A DNA stretch of 16,506 nucleotides from contig SGPL01000612.1 of assembly GCA_004802705.1 (NCBI GenBank), positions 2,090 through 18,595 on the forward strand, in the 5' to 3' direction. The position numbers and the translations under genes were made by a program. Below are positions 1-10,745 of the stretch, piece by piece. How positions within the stretch are numbered: the stretch's first letter is position 1; every line of letters starts with the position of its first letter. Under the pieces are notes generated by a model. The model did not search any database and had not been told where the DNA came from. It was given only the letters and a program-made list of their open reading frames with translations. Source of the stretch: Bondarzewia mesenterica. Its lineage: Eukaryota; Basidiomycota; Agaricomycetes; Russulales; Bondarzewiaceae.

Positions 1-370
1 ACNNNNANNNNANAAAAAAAAAAATAATAATGCAAAAGCATCGCCAAATAGTTCATAATAAAGTCTTATATAAATTCTTGATCATAATTTGCATTATAAA
101 AATATGTGCACCTTTTATCAGACATACAAAAATAATAATAATCTTAGTTAATGTGATATATCTCTAATTTATATAAATACTATATATATTATATCTTCTG
201 ATATAGCAGTTCTTTATATAAAACTATGCATTTAGTGTGTGCAGTACAACAAATATATATACAAAATATTATTTTATCAAACTGTTCACTATATTATGCC
301 ATGTTTATTAATGTTAACCTTGCATTATAAATATATATATAATTCAAATGCTAAATAAAATATAAATATA
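1..370. other. AT-rich sequence without recognisable gene
   Basis: This stretch is extremely AT-rich by eye, with long A/T runs and several N positions at the very start. No open frame, RNA gene or terminal repeat can be supported. It lies just upstream of the first readable Helitron protein trace, so it probably holds the Helitron 5' leader and part of its N-terminal coding region. A frame compatible with the downstream one can be followed back to about 335 through TAA codons, but AT bias makes that weak. The Helitron 5' end (normally starting with TC) could not be located. Confidence 0.5.
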
Positions 371-3300
371 AACACACAATATTGTGTACTAACATCAAAA
401 AGTCAAATTGAGGGTAATGCTTTAAATAAAAAAATACCAAAATATAGTTGGCTTTATCAAGAATTAAAGCTATATGTTACTTTAATGAGCAAATCTAGCC
501 TTTTTAATGAGAATGAAAAGTTCAAATTTTTCAAACATTGTTCATCATCAATAGCATCAGAATATATTTCCAAAACAAATTTCATTATCATAAATTTTCC
601 TCTTTTAAATTTGACTGAGCAATGAATAAAAGATCAACTATTTGCTTTAAGTGTTGAGCATGATATTTATATAAAAATAAAAACAACAATTTTAAACATA
701 ATAAATATGATTAAATATGCAATTTATGAGGAACATTTGATAATATTTATAAAAGCATAAAAAGCTAAAAAAGATAGAAATATGAATAAAATGAGTAGTT
801 CATCATTTTTACCAAGTACACTTCATAAAAAGTTTCTTACTATTATTAATAATAATTTTTGCAATGCAACCACATTAGAATCAATTGTAAAATCCTCATG
901 TACTGTTTGTGTATCATTAACAATAAATATTTAAATCTACATTCATTATCCAAAAACAACTTAGATTTATCAGTTTTAGCTCAACCTTATAAAGAAATAA
1001 TAAGATGTGAGCAATTGGCTTTTAATGATCCTATACAAAAACTTAATATTCTTATCTTACATTCAAACTGTGATTCAGTTTGCAATTTTTGTTTACAAGA
1101 ATTAAAAAATGGAAAAATGCCACATAAGTCTTTAGCAAATGGCAATTGGATAGGAGAAATTCCATCACAACTTAAAGGATTAACATGGGCTAAAAAGATG
1201 CTAATCTCATGAGTTTGTCATAATTAATATATAATTAAAGTATTATCTGGTATGTATAAAATTAAATTTAATGCTGTATTTTTCTCAACGCCAATACTAA
1301 AAGTGTATGCAAAATTACCTCCTAGTAGAGAGGAGTTGATTGAACTACTCACATATATTTATACTAGACCAATAAGACTTACACAATTAGATCATATATG
1401 AACTCCTCTTTTAATGCAAAGAGACAAAGTTGCTTGTGCACTAAAATAGTTGAAATTGAACCTTGAAGATTACAGTAACTTAGTAATATCAAAAGAGAAT
1501 TTGAATTCATACAAAGATAATGAACCTGCTGTAGCATATTTATATTTTTTAAATCAAGGATATAATAAAGAACTAGAATTTATAATAAAATATAAAGCTG
1601 ATAAAGAAGAAGGTGTAAATGATGGNGAATGTCTATTTATTGTACATAGATTGATAGGCGATAAAGTAGTAAATCATCAATAAAAGTTTTTAAAACANTA
1701 GCATTGCAGCACTTGACTCAAGGTGGTAAAATTTTAAATATAGGTCATACTGAAATACTTGAATCAATTTATTACAATCTACAACTATATCCTCAANTTT
1801 TTTCTGTAGCAATTTCCTTATAGTTTAGGTTGTTTAAAAAATCCCAAAGTAGCATTGAGTAGCTTAGAAGNCATTAAAAAAAAAGCAATCACTTATGTAT
1901 CATGATAAATACTTTCAACTTGAGCTATTATTTCCTTTAACAGCATTTAATCATGAACAAATTAAAGATTCTACAACTAGTGGGTATCTTCATGCAAATA
2001 AAAAGATATCCCTTAATATTGTAAATAGGCTAATGAATATGAATCAAGAAACATTNTCAAATCTTATAGATAGATTAAAAGCAGGTGAAAATGTGAACTC
2101 TTCAACNAAAGAGAAAAATAATTGCTTNTAAATTCTCAATAATATTGATCATATAGCTAAACATGTGATNGATCACAAACACAAAAANAAAAATACATGT
2201 GCAATAAAATATGGNCTTTAACAGCTTATCTTGGTGCTCCTTCATNGTTTATTACATTTGTGCCAGCTAATAATAAACATNCAATCTCATTATATTATAT
2301 AAATACAGAAGAAATCTTTAAATCAAATTTAAAAATTTCAGACAATGATCATTATAAATTAATTGCAAACAATTCAGTTGCTAGAGCATGGTACTTTAAA
2401 CTAATTGTTGATGCATTCAGGCATATATGATGATATATCAAGTTATTATAGCACTATTGAGCAGCAAGAAAGATTAACTTTATATTTGCACATGCTTTTA
2501 TAAATAAAAAAACTCACTTATTTTACAATAAATTAGAGATCACTTATTGCAATCAAACTCAGAATTTCAAAAGACAATGATTAAATATTCAGAAGGTGTA
2601 CATTAAGATGAGTTTTTAACAAGAACAATGGAGAATGTGAAAGAAAAATTTATCATGAAATAAAATAAAAATCTAAATCGATTAAAAGCAATAGAATGTC
2701 TTCCACAAGCTATACTATTGAAATGTGATGATTCTACTTGTGGTACTTGTGAATCTTATGAAAAAAATAAAATATAGTGGTCTGAATATAAAGATGTAGA
2801 TGAACTTTTATTTTAATCAAATGTTCATGATTGTAGTAAAAGCTCTTATTATATTAGAGGAGTTTATAAAGCAAGATTTCCTCATGAAATTTATCTATAT
2901 TTAACCATTGATATAGATACAAGGTATATTCAAATAAAGAAGGTAAAGCTTGAATAAATAATTTTACTCTTTACTTGACTTATTTATTATGATGCAATAC
3001 TGATGTCACAAGCTTATTATTTAGTACAGCAATTAAGGCTATAATTGCATATATAGCTAATTATATAGTTAAAACACCTTCAAAGACACATGTTATCTTT
3101 GAAACAATCAAGGCTATTTTTAAAAGGAATACAAAATTAATCAATAGGACTTTAAAGCAAAAGGAAAAAGCACAAAAATTACTAATTTAACTAGTCAATG
3201 CATTATCTATAAAAGCAGAAACTAGAGGACCAATGACATCATTATATCTATTAAGACATCTTGATCATTATATAAACTTTAAATTTTAACCACTTTATTG

Positions 3301-4305
3301 GAGAAACTTTATAAAAAAAAAGTTGAGCAAGATTGTAGAGATTTTGATAATGAAAAATATGAAGAAGTTGTAAATAATAATACTTATATTGATATTTTAA
3401 TGGTATCTGATTATATATATTGTCTAAAAATATACAATGATATGAACTTATATGATTAGATGTGATTGTCAAATAAAGTAAAAATTAGAAGTAAAAAAGA
3501 GAAAATTAATCAAAAATTTATTAAACTACATCTACAAAAAGAAACTCATAAACCAGTACTTAACTCTAAAAGTCAAAGTAAAGTGCTAAATTTTGTAGTG
3601 GCACATTGCTTAGGATCAAGGTAGCAGAGACGATTATTGCAGAACAATGTTAACATTGTTCAAGTCATGATGATTAGGTATTGATTTAAAAATGACAAAG
3701 GACACATTGAATAAAAGGGTTTAAATCTCATGCATTTACACATAGACAAAAAGAAATCATGAAATTCATGCATCTCAAATATGAATGTAATGATGCATGT
3801 GATGATTTTTCTTCACAAAGAAAAAAAGAAATCCAAAAATGCATTTCTTTTTAGTTTCATTGAAGAACAAATGAATAATTTAGATCAAGAAAATGATATT
3901 TATGAAACTTTAGATAAGAATGACATGAACTTTGCACAAAAACAATTGAATGATGAATGAGATGACTTAAGCAAGTGAGCCATGAATCATTTACATCAGA
4001 TGAATATTATAGATTGTATATTGAGATTATATGGATGGCTTGATAAAATACCTAACTTAAACACTACAAATGTGTCAAAGAACAATTTATGGTATACTGA
4101 AAGTAAGCATACAGCAAATGAATGGAAACAAGTATTAAGTAGCAAGTGAGATTATATAATTTCAAATTATGAAGAACAAGCTGCAAAGGTCCCTTTAAGG
4201 TTGAAGTGTAAGGCTTTATTATTGAATTTGAATCTAAATGAGGTGAGAATTATAAATAAAGCCTATTTGACTCATTCTTTTAAGGCACAATCTAGTGATA
4301 AATAA
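371..4305 (+). pseudogene. Helitron transposase, 5' part: DUF6570-like and Helitron_like_N/Rep regions
   Basis: Protein similarity can be followed through all three frames despite many stops. About 371-935 reads in one frame and ends in a CxxC pair (SCTVC). After a small indel near 920, the next frame carries CNFC followed by LKNGKMPHKSLANGNWIGEIP at 1080-1160, typical of the DUF6570 region of fungal Helitrons. From 1895 to 2430 the Helitron_like_N domain is clear (MYHDKYFQLE, FNHEQIKDSTTSGY, YLGAPS, FITFVPANNKH). The HUH motif at about 2483-2491 reads YLH instead of HLH, so a metal-binding His is lost. The two-tyrosine motif AYIANYIVK, near 3046-3075, keeps both Tyr and the Lys. The trace continues through THRQKEIMKF-like and SFKAQSSDK sequence and stops abruptly at 4305, before any Walker A motif. 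Stops sit mostly at expected Gln and Trp codons. No start codon can be assigned with confidence; the ATG at 486 is in frame but not at the beginning of the trace. Confidence 0.87.
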
Positions 4306-4341
4306 ACACATTATTCAGTGTCTTTTTTTCATCTTAGACAG

Positions 4342-4688
4342 TCTAGCTGAGCCCGGCTGATGGCAATACAAGCCTATCTTTGATAGTTTGGTCGGCGTCA
4401 TTGTTTACCTACTCTAACAGTTGGGCTGAGTGAGATGAGTGCAAGTATTGCCCTTCTCTATTTGTCATCATCTTTCACCTCTGATGGTTCAGCTGAGCAT
4501 AAGTAAGGCAATATTAGGCCCATACTCATTTACCACCATCTCCTACCTCTAACAGTTCAGCTGAGCATGAGCAGGGCAATATTGGGCCCTTGCCTGTTTG
4601 CTACTGTCCCCTGCCTCTGACAGTTTGGCCGAGCATGAGCAGGGTAGTATTATAGCCTTGCCTCCTCACTGGTGCCCGATCCTAACAG
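4342..4688. repeat. Minisatellite, about five diverged copies of a 68-bp unit
   Basis: Units share a core of TTCAGCTGAGCATGAGCAGG followed by GCAATATTGGGCCC, and end in CTCTAACAG or CTCTGACAG. Two adjacent units (about 4485-4552 and 4553-4620) are both 68 bp and nearly alike. The next unit (about 4621-4688) is slightly rearranged, and the units before 4485 are more diverged, with one shortened. A partial unit follows 4688. No protein frame is maintained across the units. The array sits at the left edge of the foreign block, a place where subterminal repeats of a transposon would be expected, but its role is unknown. Confidence 0.8.
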
Positions 4689-4721
4689 TTCAACTGACTA
4701 TTGAAAATGTTTTCCACTCTT

Positions 4722-4948
4722 AGCAGGTAATAATATCATAAAGGGCCAGAATGACTTCAAGGCTGATAAGAGCTTAAGGATCCCATAACTGATTTTAATG
4801 TATGTGAAATTATATTCGACATCTGTGATGGGTTTAGCCAGGCATCAACTGAGCAGGTGATAAAATCACAAAGGGTCAGAATGACTTCAAGGCTAATAAG
4901 AGCTCAAGGATCTTATAACTGATTTTAATGTATGTGAAATCATATCCA
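4722..4948. repeat. Two-copy direct repeat, about 95 bp, 130-bp period
   Basis: The segment starting AGCAGGTAATAATATCA at 4722 recurs at 4852 as AGCAGGTGATAAAATCA. Both copies continue through CAGAATGACTTCAAGGCT, GATAAGAGCT/AATAAGAGCT, AAGGATC and TAACTGATTTTAATGTATG. Similarity fades after about 4816 in copy one and 4948 in copy two. Most differences are transitions (A/G, C/T). The copies are separated by about 35 bp of unrelated sequence. The repeat lies directly after the 68-bp array and before a TATA-like stretch, so it belongs to the non-coding left arm of the foreign block. Confidence 0.85.
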
Positions 4949-5446
4949 CCACCTTATAGTGTGACAAGGGGTCTGAATAGACTTTTACATACTTAAAACT
5001 ATATAAATCTTCAATGCCTTTATAGCTATCCAACCTCTATTAAAAGACTTCATACTCACTTTGATTATTCTGAAGCTAAAGCCAAAGCTGACAAGAAAAC
5101 TGACACTGCTGATGATGCCAACTCTACTGATAAAGCCGATGCTGACAGAAACTGGCTCAATTTATCTCACTGCCTAATTGATAATGTAAAATGAGATTGT
5201 TCGAGCCATGAATCAAAGCTGACTTAAATAAGGCCTGGTCATCAATCAAATCAGCCCAGATTACATATGTACATAAGGAAGTATTGGCCACTAGCCCCAT
5301 AGTATTTACTCAAAATAAGATTACTGAATGAGAAGGATAAATAAGCACATATAAATAAATTTCATATAGTTGCATCACCTTCCCATTCATTTTTCTCATC
5401 TCATTGCTCCACTCTGTCATAACTAAGACACCTTTTTATACCTCTA
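4949..5446 (+). promoter_or_regulatory. Left-arm leader with TATA-like boxes and an Ala/Asp/Lys-rich fragment
   Basis: Two TATA-like boxes are visible on + : TATAAAT at 5002-5008 and TATAAATA at 5350-5357. The second lies about 90 bp upstream of the first plausible ATG (5447) of the following gene remnant, a distance that would suit a fungal promoter. Between them, about 5040-5192, a short frame rich in Ala, Asp, Lys and Thr (AKAKADKKTDTADDA) ends at a TGA; it is low-complexity and not recognisable as a protein. Promoter activity is inferred only from position and base pattern. Confidence 0.35.
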
Positions 5447-7888
5447 ATGTCTTCCTCTATCCAGATTGCTTACTGTATTGCCACCCACATTCAGGCTGCC
5501 TTTATCACCCACTAGGCTGATATGGTGCCAGCTGATATTGATATTCCTAGCTGTATCTACGATAAGGTAGTAAGTACCTATTTTTACCTTTTTTTCTACT
5601 GCACTAACTTTGTATAGATTGATCTGATCACCACTCAGCATACAGGTGCGCAGGTCAGATAAAAGATTCTTTTGCTCTACCTTGCACATAGTACAGCTTT
5701 GGAGATCAAAGCTGCCTAGGCCACCCACCACTCACTCAACTTAGGGGGCATATTGATCACCCACTCTCACATCTCATACCCTAATTGGCTGCTGACTCTG
5801 CCATTCAATGGTGATCTCAGCGAGAACTTGTGGTAGGAGCCTGGTAAGTCACAAGTAGATAATTAATATCTATTAGTTGCTAATATTAGTCTCATACAAG
5901 CCAATAACTCTCTCCTCTCTCTTCTCTAGCCCATAGAAAAAGATATTAGGCTAATATCTCCCCTTTATCCCCTCTCAGAAATCGAGCTCTTCACTTATAC
6001 TCAACTAGGCTCCTCTCACCTAAAGTTGATGTTATCCACTAGAGATATTTNAGCTGGAGAGGTAAAAGNCAGANGAAAGGGAAGGACAAAGGGAAAGGGC
6101 AGAATAATGGGTAGAGAGATGAGCAGGGAATATGAGAAGTGGAGTGGAAAGCATCAAAGNTAGGAGGACCTNGAGAAGAAGGAGATGGGTAGAGAAATAT
6201 GTTAGGAATGGAAGGAGAGGGGTCACAAGTGCAGGAGGAATGAGGATAATGAGGAGAAGAAGAAGAGGAGTGAGNAGAAGAAGAAGGAGAAGAAGAAGTG
6301 CCATCACTGTGAGTACACTAGTAGGGTAATGNTCCAGTCAGAGGATGAGNACATAGAGTCCCTACCNCTAAAGCNGATGTCAAAGCCAGTAAAGTGAAAG
6401 GTAAGTGACTTCACTATCTATTCATTTCTTCCACTAACTTTGATAAGCCTCTAAGGCATCAGCCTATTCGCGGCCTGCTATCTANAGTCCNTTTCCTCCC
6501 CACTCCTCNTATATTGACAGTGATAGGCAAGAATAAGCAAGGGTGTCTTGTNGAAAGTATCAGCAATAGCAGATGGTATGCTACTTCTCAGGGCAAGNCA
6601 TTTGCCATGAGTGCAATCGGGCAAAGANAAGATGCGACACAAAGGTGCCCCGAAANAAAGAAGCTATGTACAGAATAACAGAGGCTATGNTAAAGCTGAT
6701 GGAATNCATGCAGTCCCACTTTTGTCNCCCACCTTTGCAAACTACTGCCCCCTCATTACCACCCTCATCTCACTCACCATTTAGTTCTCCTCTACTAGCC
6801 CATTCTCTCCTACCCACCTNCAAGNATATCCAGCTATTGGACCCCCCACTCCCCTCTATCATNAATAAAATTNGCAAGCTATGCTAATCCCACAGGGAGC
6901 ACATNGAGAAGGGCAAAAAGGCTAGTAAGAAGTTTTGCTTTATCTCAATTTTTGTAATTTAACTTTTATGGAGTAGCTCAGGCATCGGTCACCTATCTCA
7001 GTTTTGTCAAGTTATCAAAATCCTCACANGGCTCCCTCAGCCCACCTCCANCTTCCCTGCTATCCCCACTGATGCNACCTTCATAGGCTGCTGTGTCCAC
7101 CACTGATTAGAAAGAGGATCACATCCTGACAANAGGCCNCCTCTCACCCACTACAAGTCCTCTGCCCCCCATCCCTCTTGCTNTTAATGNNATNACCAGC
7201 CCAGTGCTCCCAACCCTCTTGCCNGATCACTCTACTGATGCTGATCCTGCNATTACCTGCTTTACTGAGAAACTGTAATTTCTCAATAAAAAAAATAGTG
7301 TTCCTCNAAGATCTCTTCAAGGACTACCAAAAGACNAGCAATAGCAACCATTAGCTATACCTGACCAGCTTGAACTACCAGTTTGAGATAATCACCTAGC
7401 TAAAGCAGATGGTAAGGCTAGAGCCCCTTCCTATTCCACTCATCNCNATGGGCCCTTTGAGATCAAGGCATTCATTAACGCTGCTACTGCTACCTNCTCN
7501 ATCACCTTGGTGGGGCCTACTGCCCACCCTCANACCAGACCAAGAATCATGCCCATCCCCTCNATTAANATCAATTGTNGCCAAAGCCATGCCCAGTGCN
7601 CTGCCTCTATCCATCTNTCCATTTNATCAAGAGGTNTAAGATGATANAAAGATAGATGTNGGAGTGGAGGATGAGGGAAAGGAAATGAATGAGGAGATGG
7701 ATCTANGTGAAAGGCTCATAAATCTCGACCCCAAAGTTGACACCNATAATGAGGCTGATCTCGACAAGGATTTGCCCATGAAGGATNAAGGAGGGGTGAC
7801 AGGCAGGCNGGTGGTGGGTAAGGAGGCATCAAAAGGGGTGATCACTGATGGTGATGAGGACCAGCTGGAGGGTGACACCTCAGTCTAA
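5447..7888 (+). pseudogene. Decayed intron-containing gene, Zn2Cys6-like motif plus acidic tracts; unrecognised
   Basis: A start at 5447 (MSSSIQIAYC) opens a reading path joined by three well-formed introns: 5570-5617 (GTAAGT, CTAAC branch, TATAG), 5844-5929 (GTAAGT, pyrimidine tract, CTCTAG) and 6401-6447 (GTAAGT, CTAAC, ATAAG). Their removal keeps phase, and the third joins the two frames that flank it. Exon 3 carries a KGKDKGKGQ tract and long Glu/Gly/Gln runs. Exon 4 shows C-x2-[Tyr]-x6-C-x7-C-x2-C-x6-C (6549-6635; CHECNRAK in the second half), the spacing of a fungal Zn2Cys6 cluster with the second Cys changed to Tyr. A short helical stretch, Ser/Pro-rich sequence and a very acidic C-terminus ending in DQLEGDTSV follow, with TAA at 7886-7888. 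Several further stops, mainly TAG at expected CAG codons, and N positions make it non-functional. Exons after about 6930 are not resolved. It may be a transposon accessory gene or a captured host gene; I do not recognise the family. Confidence 0.6.
6050..6300 (+). repeat. 250-bp purine-rich, strand-asymmetric tract with GAA/GAG microsatellite
   Basis: The + strand is almost pure A/G here, ending in repeated GAA/GAG triplets at about 6251-6298. In the frame used by the surrounding gene remnant it reads Lys/Gly-rich and then poly-Glu, so part of the bias is coding. A purine tract this long can in principle form triplex DNA. No mirror symmetry was established. Confidence 0.7.
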
Positions 7889-8090
7889 TTTTATTTATTT
7901 ATTACATATAAGCTGTATTTTTTTTATATTTCTTTTGTAATATGAAANACTGTTCTCACAAAAAAAAAAACTACAACAGCAAGAGAGCAACAATTATATA
8001 TTTTAAAAAAGGTTATTTATGGCTTGGTGCATGGGCCACCTGACTTCTTNTTTGATAAGCAACAGGCTCCCTTCCTCACTGATCACTTGA
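7889..8090. terminator. Convergent 3' ends; AATAAA-type polyadenylation signal for the - gene
   Basis: The + gene remnant ends at 7888 and the - gene remnant ends at 8091, so about 200 bp separates two convergent genes. The run TTTTATTTATTTATTA at about 7889-7904 reads as overlapping AATAAA signals on the - strand, placing the - transcript's 3' end right against the + gene's stop codon. T-rich and A-rich runs (7917-7933, 7959-7970) fill the rest. No coding frame is visible. Confidence 0.4.
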
Positions 8091-10120
8091 TCAGGCCAGA
8101 CTCACAGCTTTTATCTTAGGCTTTCTCTTTCTGGCCTTGATTGGTAAGGAATTAGCCTTGNGGCCATCATCAGCATCAGCATCNGAGTGAGACTTAGGTA
8201 ATTTCTTAGCCTTTTTCACAGCTCGCCCCTTTGATAGCTGCAAGTCGACATAATATCATTAGTGCAGTAGAATATAATTAAATTTAAAGTCAAATACTTC
8301 CTCTTNAACTTCTATGATCAGTGAGCTNATCNCCTTTGCCTTCTTCTGTCTCTTCTGAGGAATAAGTTCAACAGCATCANCATCNGCATCATTGGCATTG
8401 TCTGCATTGATATNTTTAGTATCTTAATGAGGCCATTNGTTAGATGGATGATCAGAGAGAATAGATTCATCCTGAGCAGTATTTATCAATTAGTTTTTCT
8501 ACAGCATATTTATGCCAAACTAAGCTCACCTTATNTATTGTCATCAGCCTGTNGACTACAGTTGATAGGTGGTCAGAGATAGAGACAATGATATCCTTCT
8601 TGGGTTCATGAGTGGACACTACTGGGGTGAGCCATANAGCACCCTCCACCACTAACCCTTCCACTCTCAATTGCCCCTCATCCCTTTCATNNAGCTNGTT
8701 TTCTTTGCTACTCAAGCTGGCCATCTCAGAGTCTTGGCCCCTACCCTTATCATCCTCACTCTGATGTCTACTAAACTTTATCCTCTAAATACCCATTACT
8801 GAAGATGTGATTTGCTTGCAAAGAGTAAGGGCCATCTCATCAGCTTCGATAAAGTCGATGTTAAAGCTGAGAACATAAAGGGGGTCCTAGTCACACATCT
8901 CGAATTGGGCCCATCAGGGTCAGGCTGTGAGAACTGTTTCTGATAAATGTTATTCAAAAGGAAGCTGATGCCAAGGCAGATCCTCCAGAGGTCCTTCTTG
9001 CTNAAAAAGTNACCTTCTTCAGTCAAGTGTGGATATTCTGAGAGCCAGAGGATGAACTCCTCCTGTCCCTCCACAATAATATAGACCTCCTCCAGAAGGA
9101 ATGCACTAGCATAGGCCTAGTCACANCAAGCTGAAATAGGCATATTCAGCATCAATGAGCCTTGTTCCTTTTAGGCCTATGTAATATGAAAAATAGATAG
9201 CAGGTAAATGAGTGAGGGGCTCATTTCTCAGCTATATATGGTGGTGAGCATATCCCTATATTGTCTCCTGCTACTTACATTTAACAGAAAAGAATACTTG
9301 CTGATGTCAGAGGTCATGATAAACTCAGCTGGCACCATGTTGGGCTCAATCCAGGTTAGGTTCTCTAACTGCTNCTGGATGACCACTTTCTACTCCTCTA
9401 TCTGCACTGAAGATGCCTCATCTTCAATGTCCCCACCACTCTCATCATCTTCATCATCACTACCCTTAAAGGCCTAAAGCTATTGGATAATATTCTCATC
9501 ATCGATGTCAGCATCAGGTTNNATGTCATCACTTTGCCCATTAGNATTGGCATCATCCTCTAGGTCAGAATCAGACTGGGAGCTTGTGGCTTTCTCNTTT
9601 TCTTTCAGAGATTATTTATCCTTGCCCTTACCTATTTCTTTTATAGCCACCCTTACCNGTGCCTTTTCCTTTNNCTTTGCCTTGCCATTAGCCTTGCCTT
9701 TAGCTGATGCTGCCACTACCTTTCTTTTCTTTCCCTGAGGTCCTTTTGAGGGGACTAGCTGTGCTGTTGATGCTGTTGATGGGCTCCCTCTATTATGCCT
9801 TCTGTCAATGCCTCTTTTNATGTCTTTTTTATACTGATTAGCTCACNTTCTATTTNTAGTTGCCTGATGATGAGATATGAATAGNATGCATCTGCTTGGG
9901 ATGCTGTTGTCAAAGAGCAGTGAATCTTTCTCTTCATCACTATGCATTTACCTTTTCTCTTCTTGTTTTTACTGTCAAACTNATATCTCTTTTGTCTTGG
10001 CACACACATCCTGAACCCCATCCACTCATAATTGCTTAGCATATTCTCAGCTTGAGCTTAAGTCTNGGTCTTTTGTGGTCTTGTCTCNGGGCTTTGACTT
10101 GTCAAGNGTTTTTTAATCAT
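8091..10120 (-). pseudogene. Decayed intron-containing gene, acidic and basic tracts, convergent partner; unrecognised
   Basis: Reading - strand from ATG 10120 (MIKK) through MLSNYEWMGFRMCVPRQKRY, a Lys/Ala-rich tract, an Asp/Glu/Ser-rich tract (QSDSDLEDD, KGSDDEDDESGGD) and a hydrophobic, possibly globular part (WIEPNMVPAEFIM, then FLLEEVYIIVEGQEEFILWL and KKDLWRICLGISFLLNNIY). Two introns fit: 9278-9177 (GTAAGT to CATAG) and 8297-8238 (GTATTT, CTAAT branch, TTGCAG). The last exon is basic (KARKRKPKIK) and stops at TGA 8093-8091, suggesting a nuclear protein. A one-base deletion near 8893 shifts the frame, because sequence before and after it continues sensibly in different frames. Most other stops are TAG or TAA where CAG or CAA fits. 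The frame also stays meaningful upstream of 10120 through such stops, so the original start may lie further out. No known family is recognised. Confidence 0.6.
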
Positions 10121-10745
10121 CTCTGACTCAGCTTCAGCTTAGATGTTGGTGTTTGCAGTCTATTCTAGTGGCTATCTTACTGGCTTGTGCTATTGCTTGA
10201 GCTAGAGATATGAGCCTCCTTTAAATGTATNNTAAGTCTGNATTCTTTTTTTTTTTTTTCTGGTTTCATTCTGGCTGACTGTTGCTATTTGCAGATCTCA
10301 TAGGGCAATTGTGCATGGCATGTCTATATTTTTGTGGTCTTTTTTTGAGTCCCAGCCATGATGCATAGTCACATCAGCCCGCGAGCATCTCAGATTTGTG
10401 TGAGGAGNAAGCATTGACTTAGGACAGTTTATTGATTGTATATCTCATTTAAATATATATTTGTCTTTTTTATTCTATNNGTTATNATAAGGAAAATAAG
10501 TNTTATATAATGACNCAAAAGGGAAGCAAAGCTTANGAGCCNTGGCTCGAGCTGATCAAGCAAACCTGAAGGAAAGCCCACCTAGCTTNGTTTTATGCTG
10601 AGATGTGGCCATTTGGTATGATGCAGTCNGGAACACAAATGCCTGTGAGCCAAGATCATAGGCTTTCATGACNANGACCCCTCAACCTGAGTTGAAACTA
10701 AGTTGAGGCCTNGCAGTATACANAAAGAAGATTTCTAATTTACTT
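10121..10745. other. Right arm of the foreign block, no recognisable gene
   Basis: This interval contains a possible N-terminal extension of the - strand gene (to about 10200), a T run of about 14 at 10246-10259, several N positions, and AT-rich sequence around 10440-10510. Near 10682-10708 there is a short imperfect inverted repeat (CTCAAC and GTTGAG about 15 bp apart). No helicase motif, RNA gene or terminal repeat matching the left edge of the block was found. Helitron similarity restarts at about 10746. Confidence 0.5.

Larger units (their letters stand above)
4306..10745. mobile_element. 6.4-kb foreign block in place of the Helitron helicase core, unknown type
   Basis: Helitron protein similarity stops at 4305 and resumes at about 10746 on the same strand. 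The DNA in between is visibly less AT-rich than either flank and encodes unrelated material: minisatellite, duplicated segment, and two convergent intron-containing gene remnants. The helicase part that should lie here (about 400 residues including Walker A and B, judged from known Helitrons) was not found inside the block. The change is therefore a replacement, or an insertion plus deletion, rather than a clean insertion. No terminal inverted repeat, LTR pair or target duplication was recognised at the borders. It may be a nested transposon with accessory genes, gene fragments captured by a Helitron, or a mosaic made by recombination. Confidence 0.6.

Noticed and set aside
3251..3472. Open frame on - strand (73 codons), and similar AT-rich - strand frames at 5444-5731, 10817-11098 and 11844-12116.
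   Set aside because: They are antisense to protein traces supported on + and have AT- or repeat-driven composition with no recognisable motifs.
4342..4688. CRISPR-like array.
   Set aside because: The units are contiguous, diverged 68-bp repeats with no unique spacers, in a clearly eukaryotic context.
4722..4948. LTR pair of a retrotransposon.
   Set aside because: The copies are only about 95 bp, 130 bp apart, with no TG...CA ends, primer-binding site or polyprotein between them.
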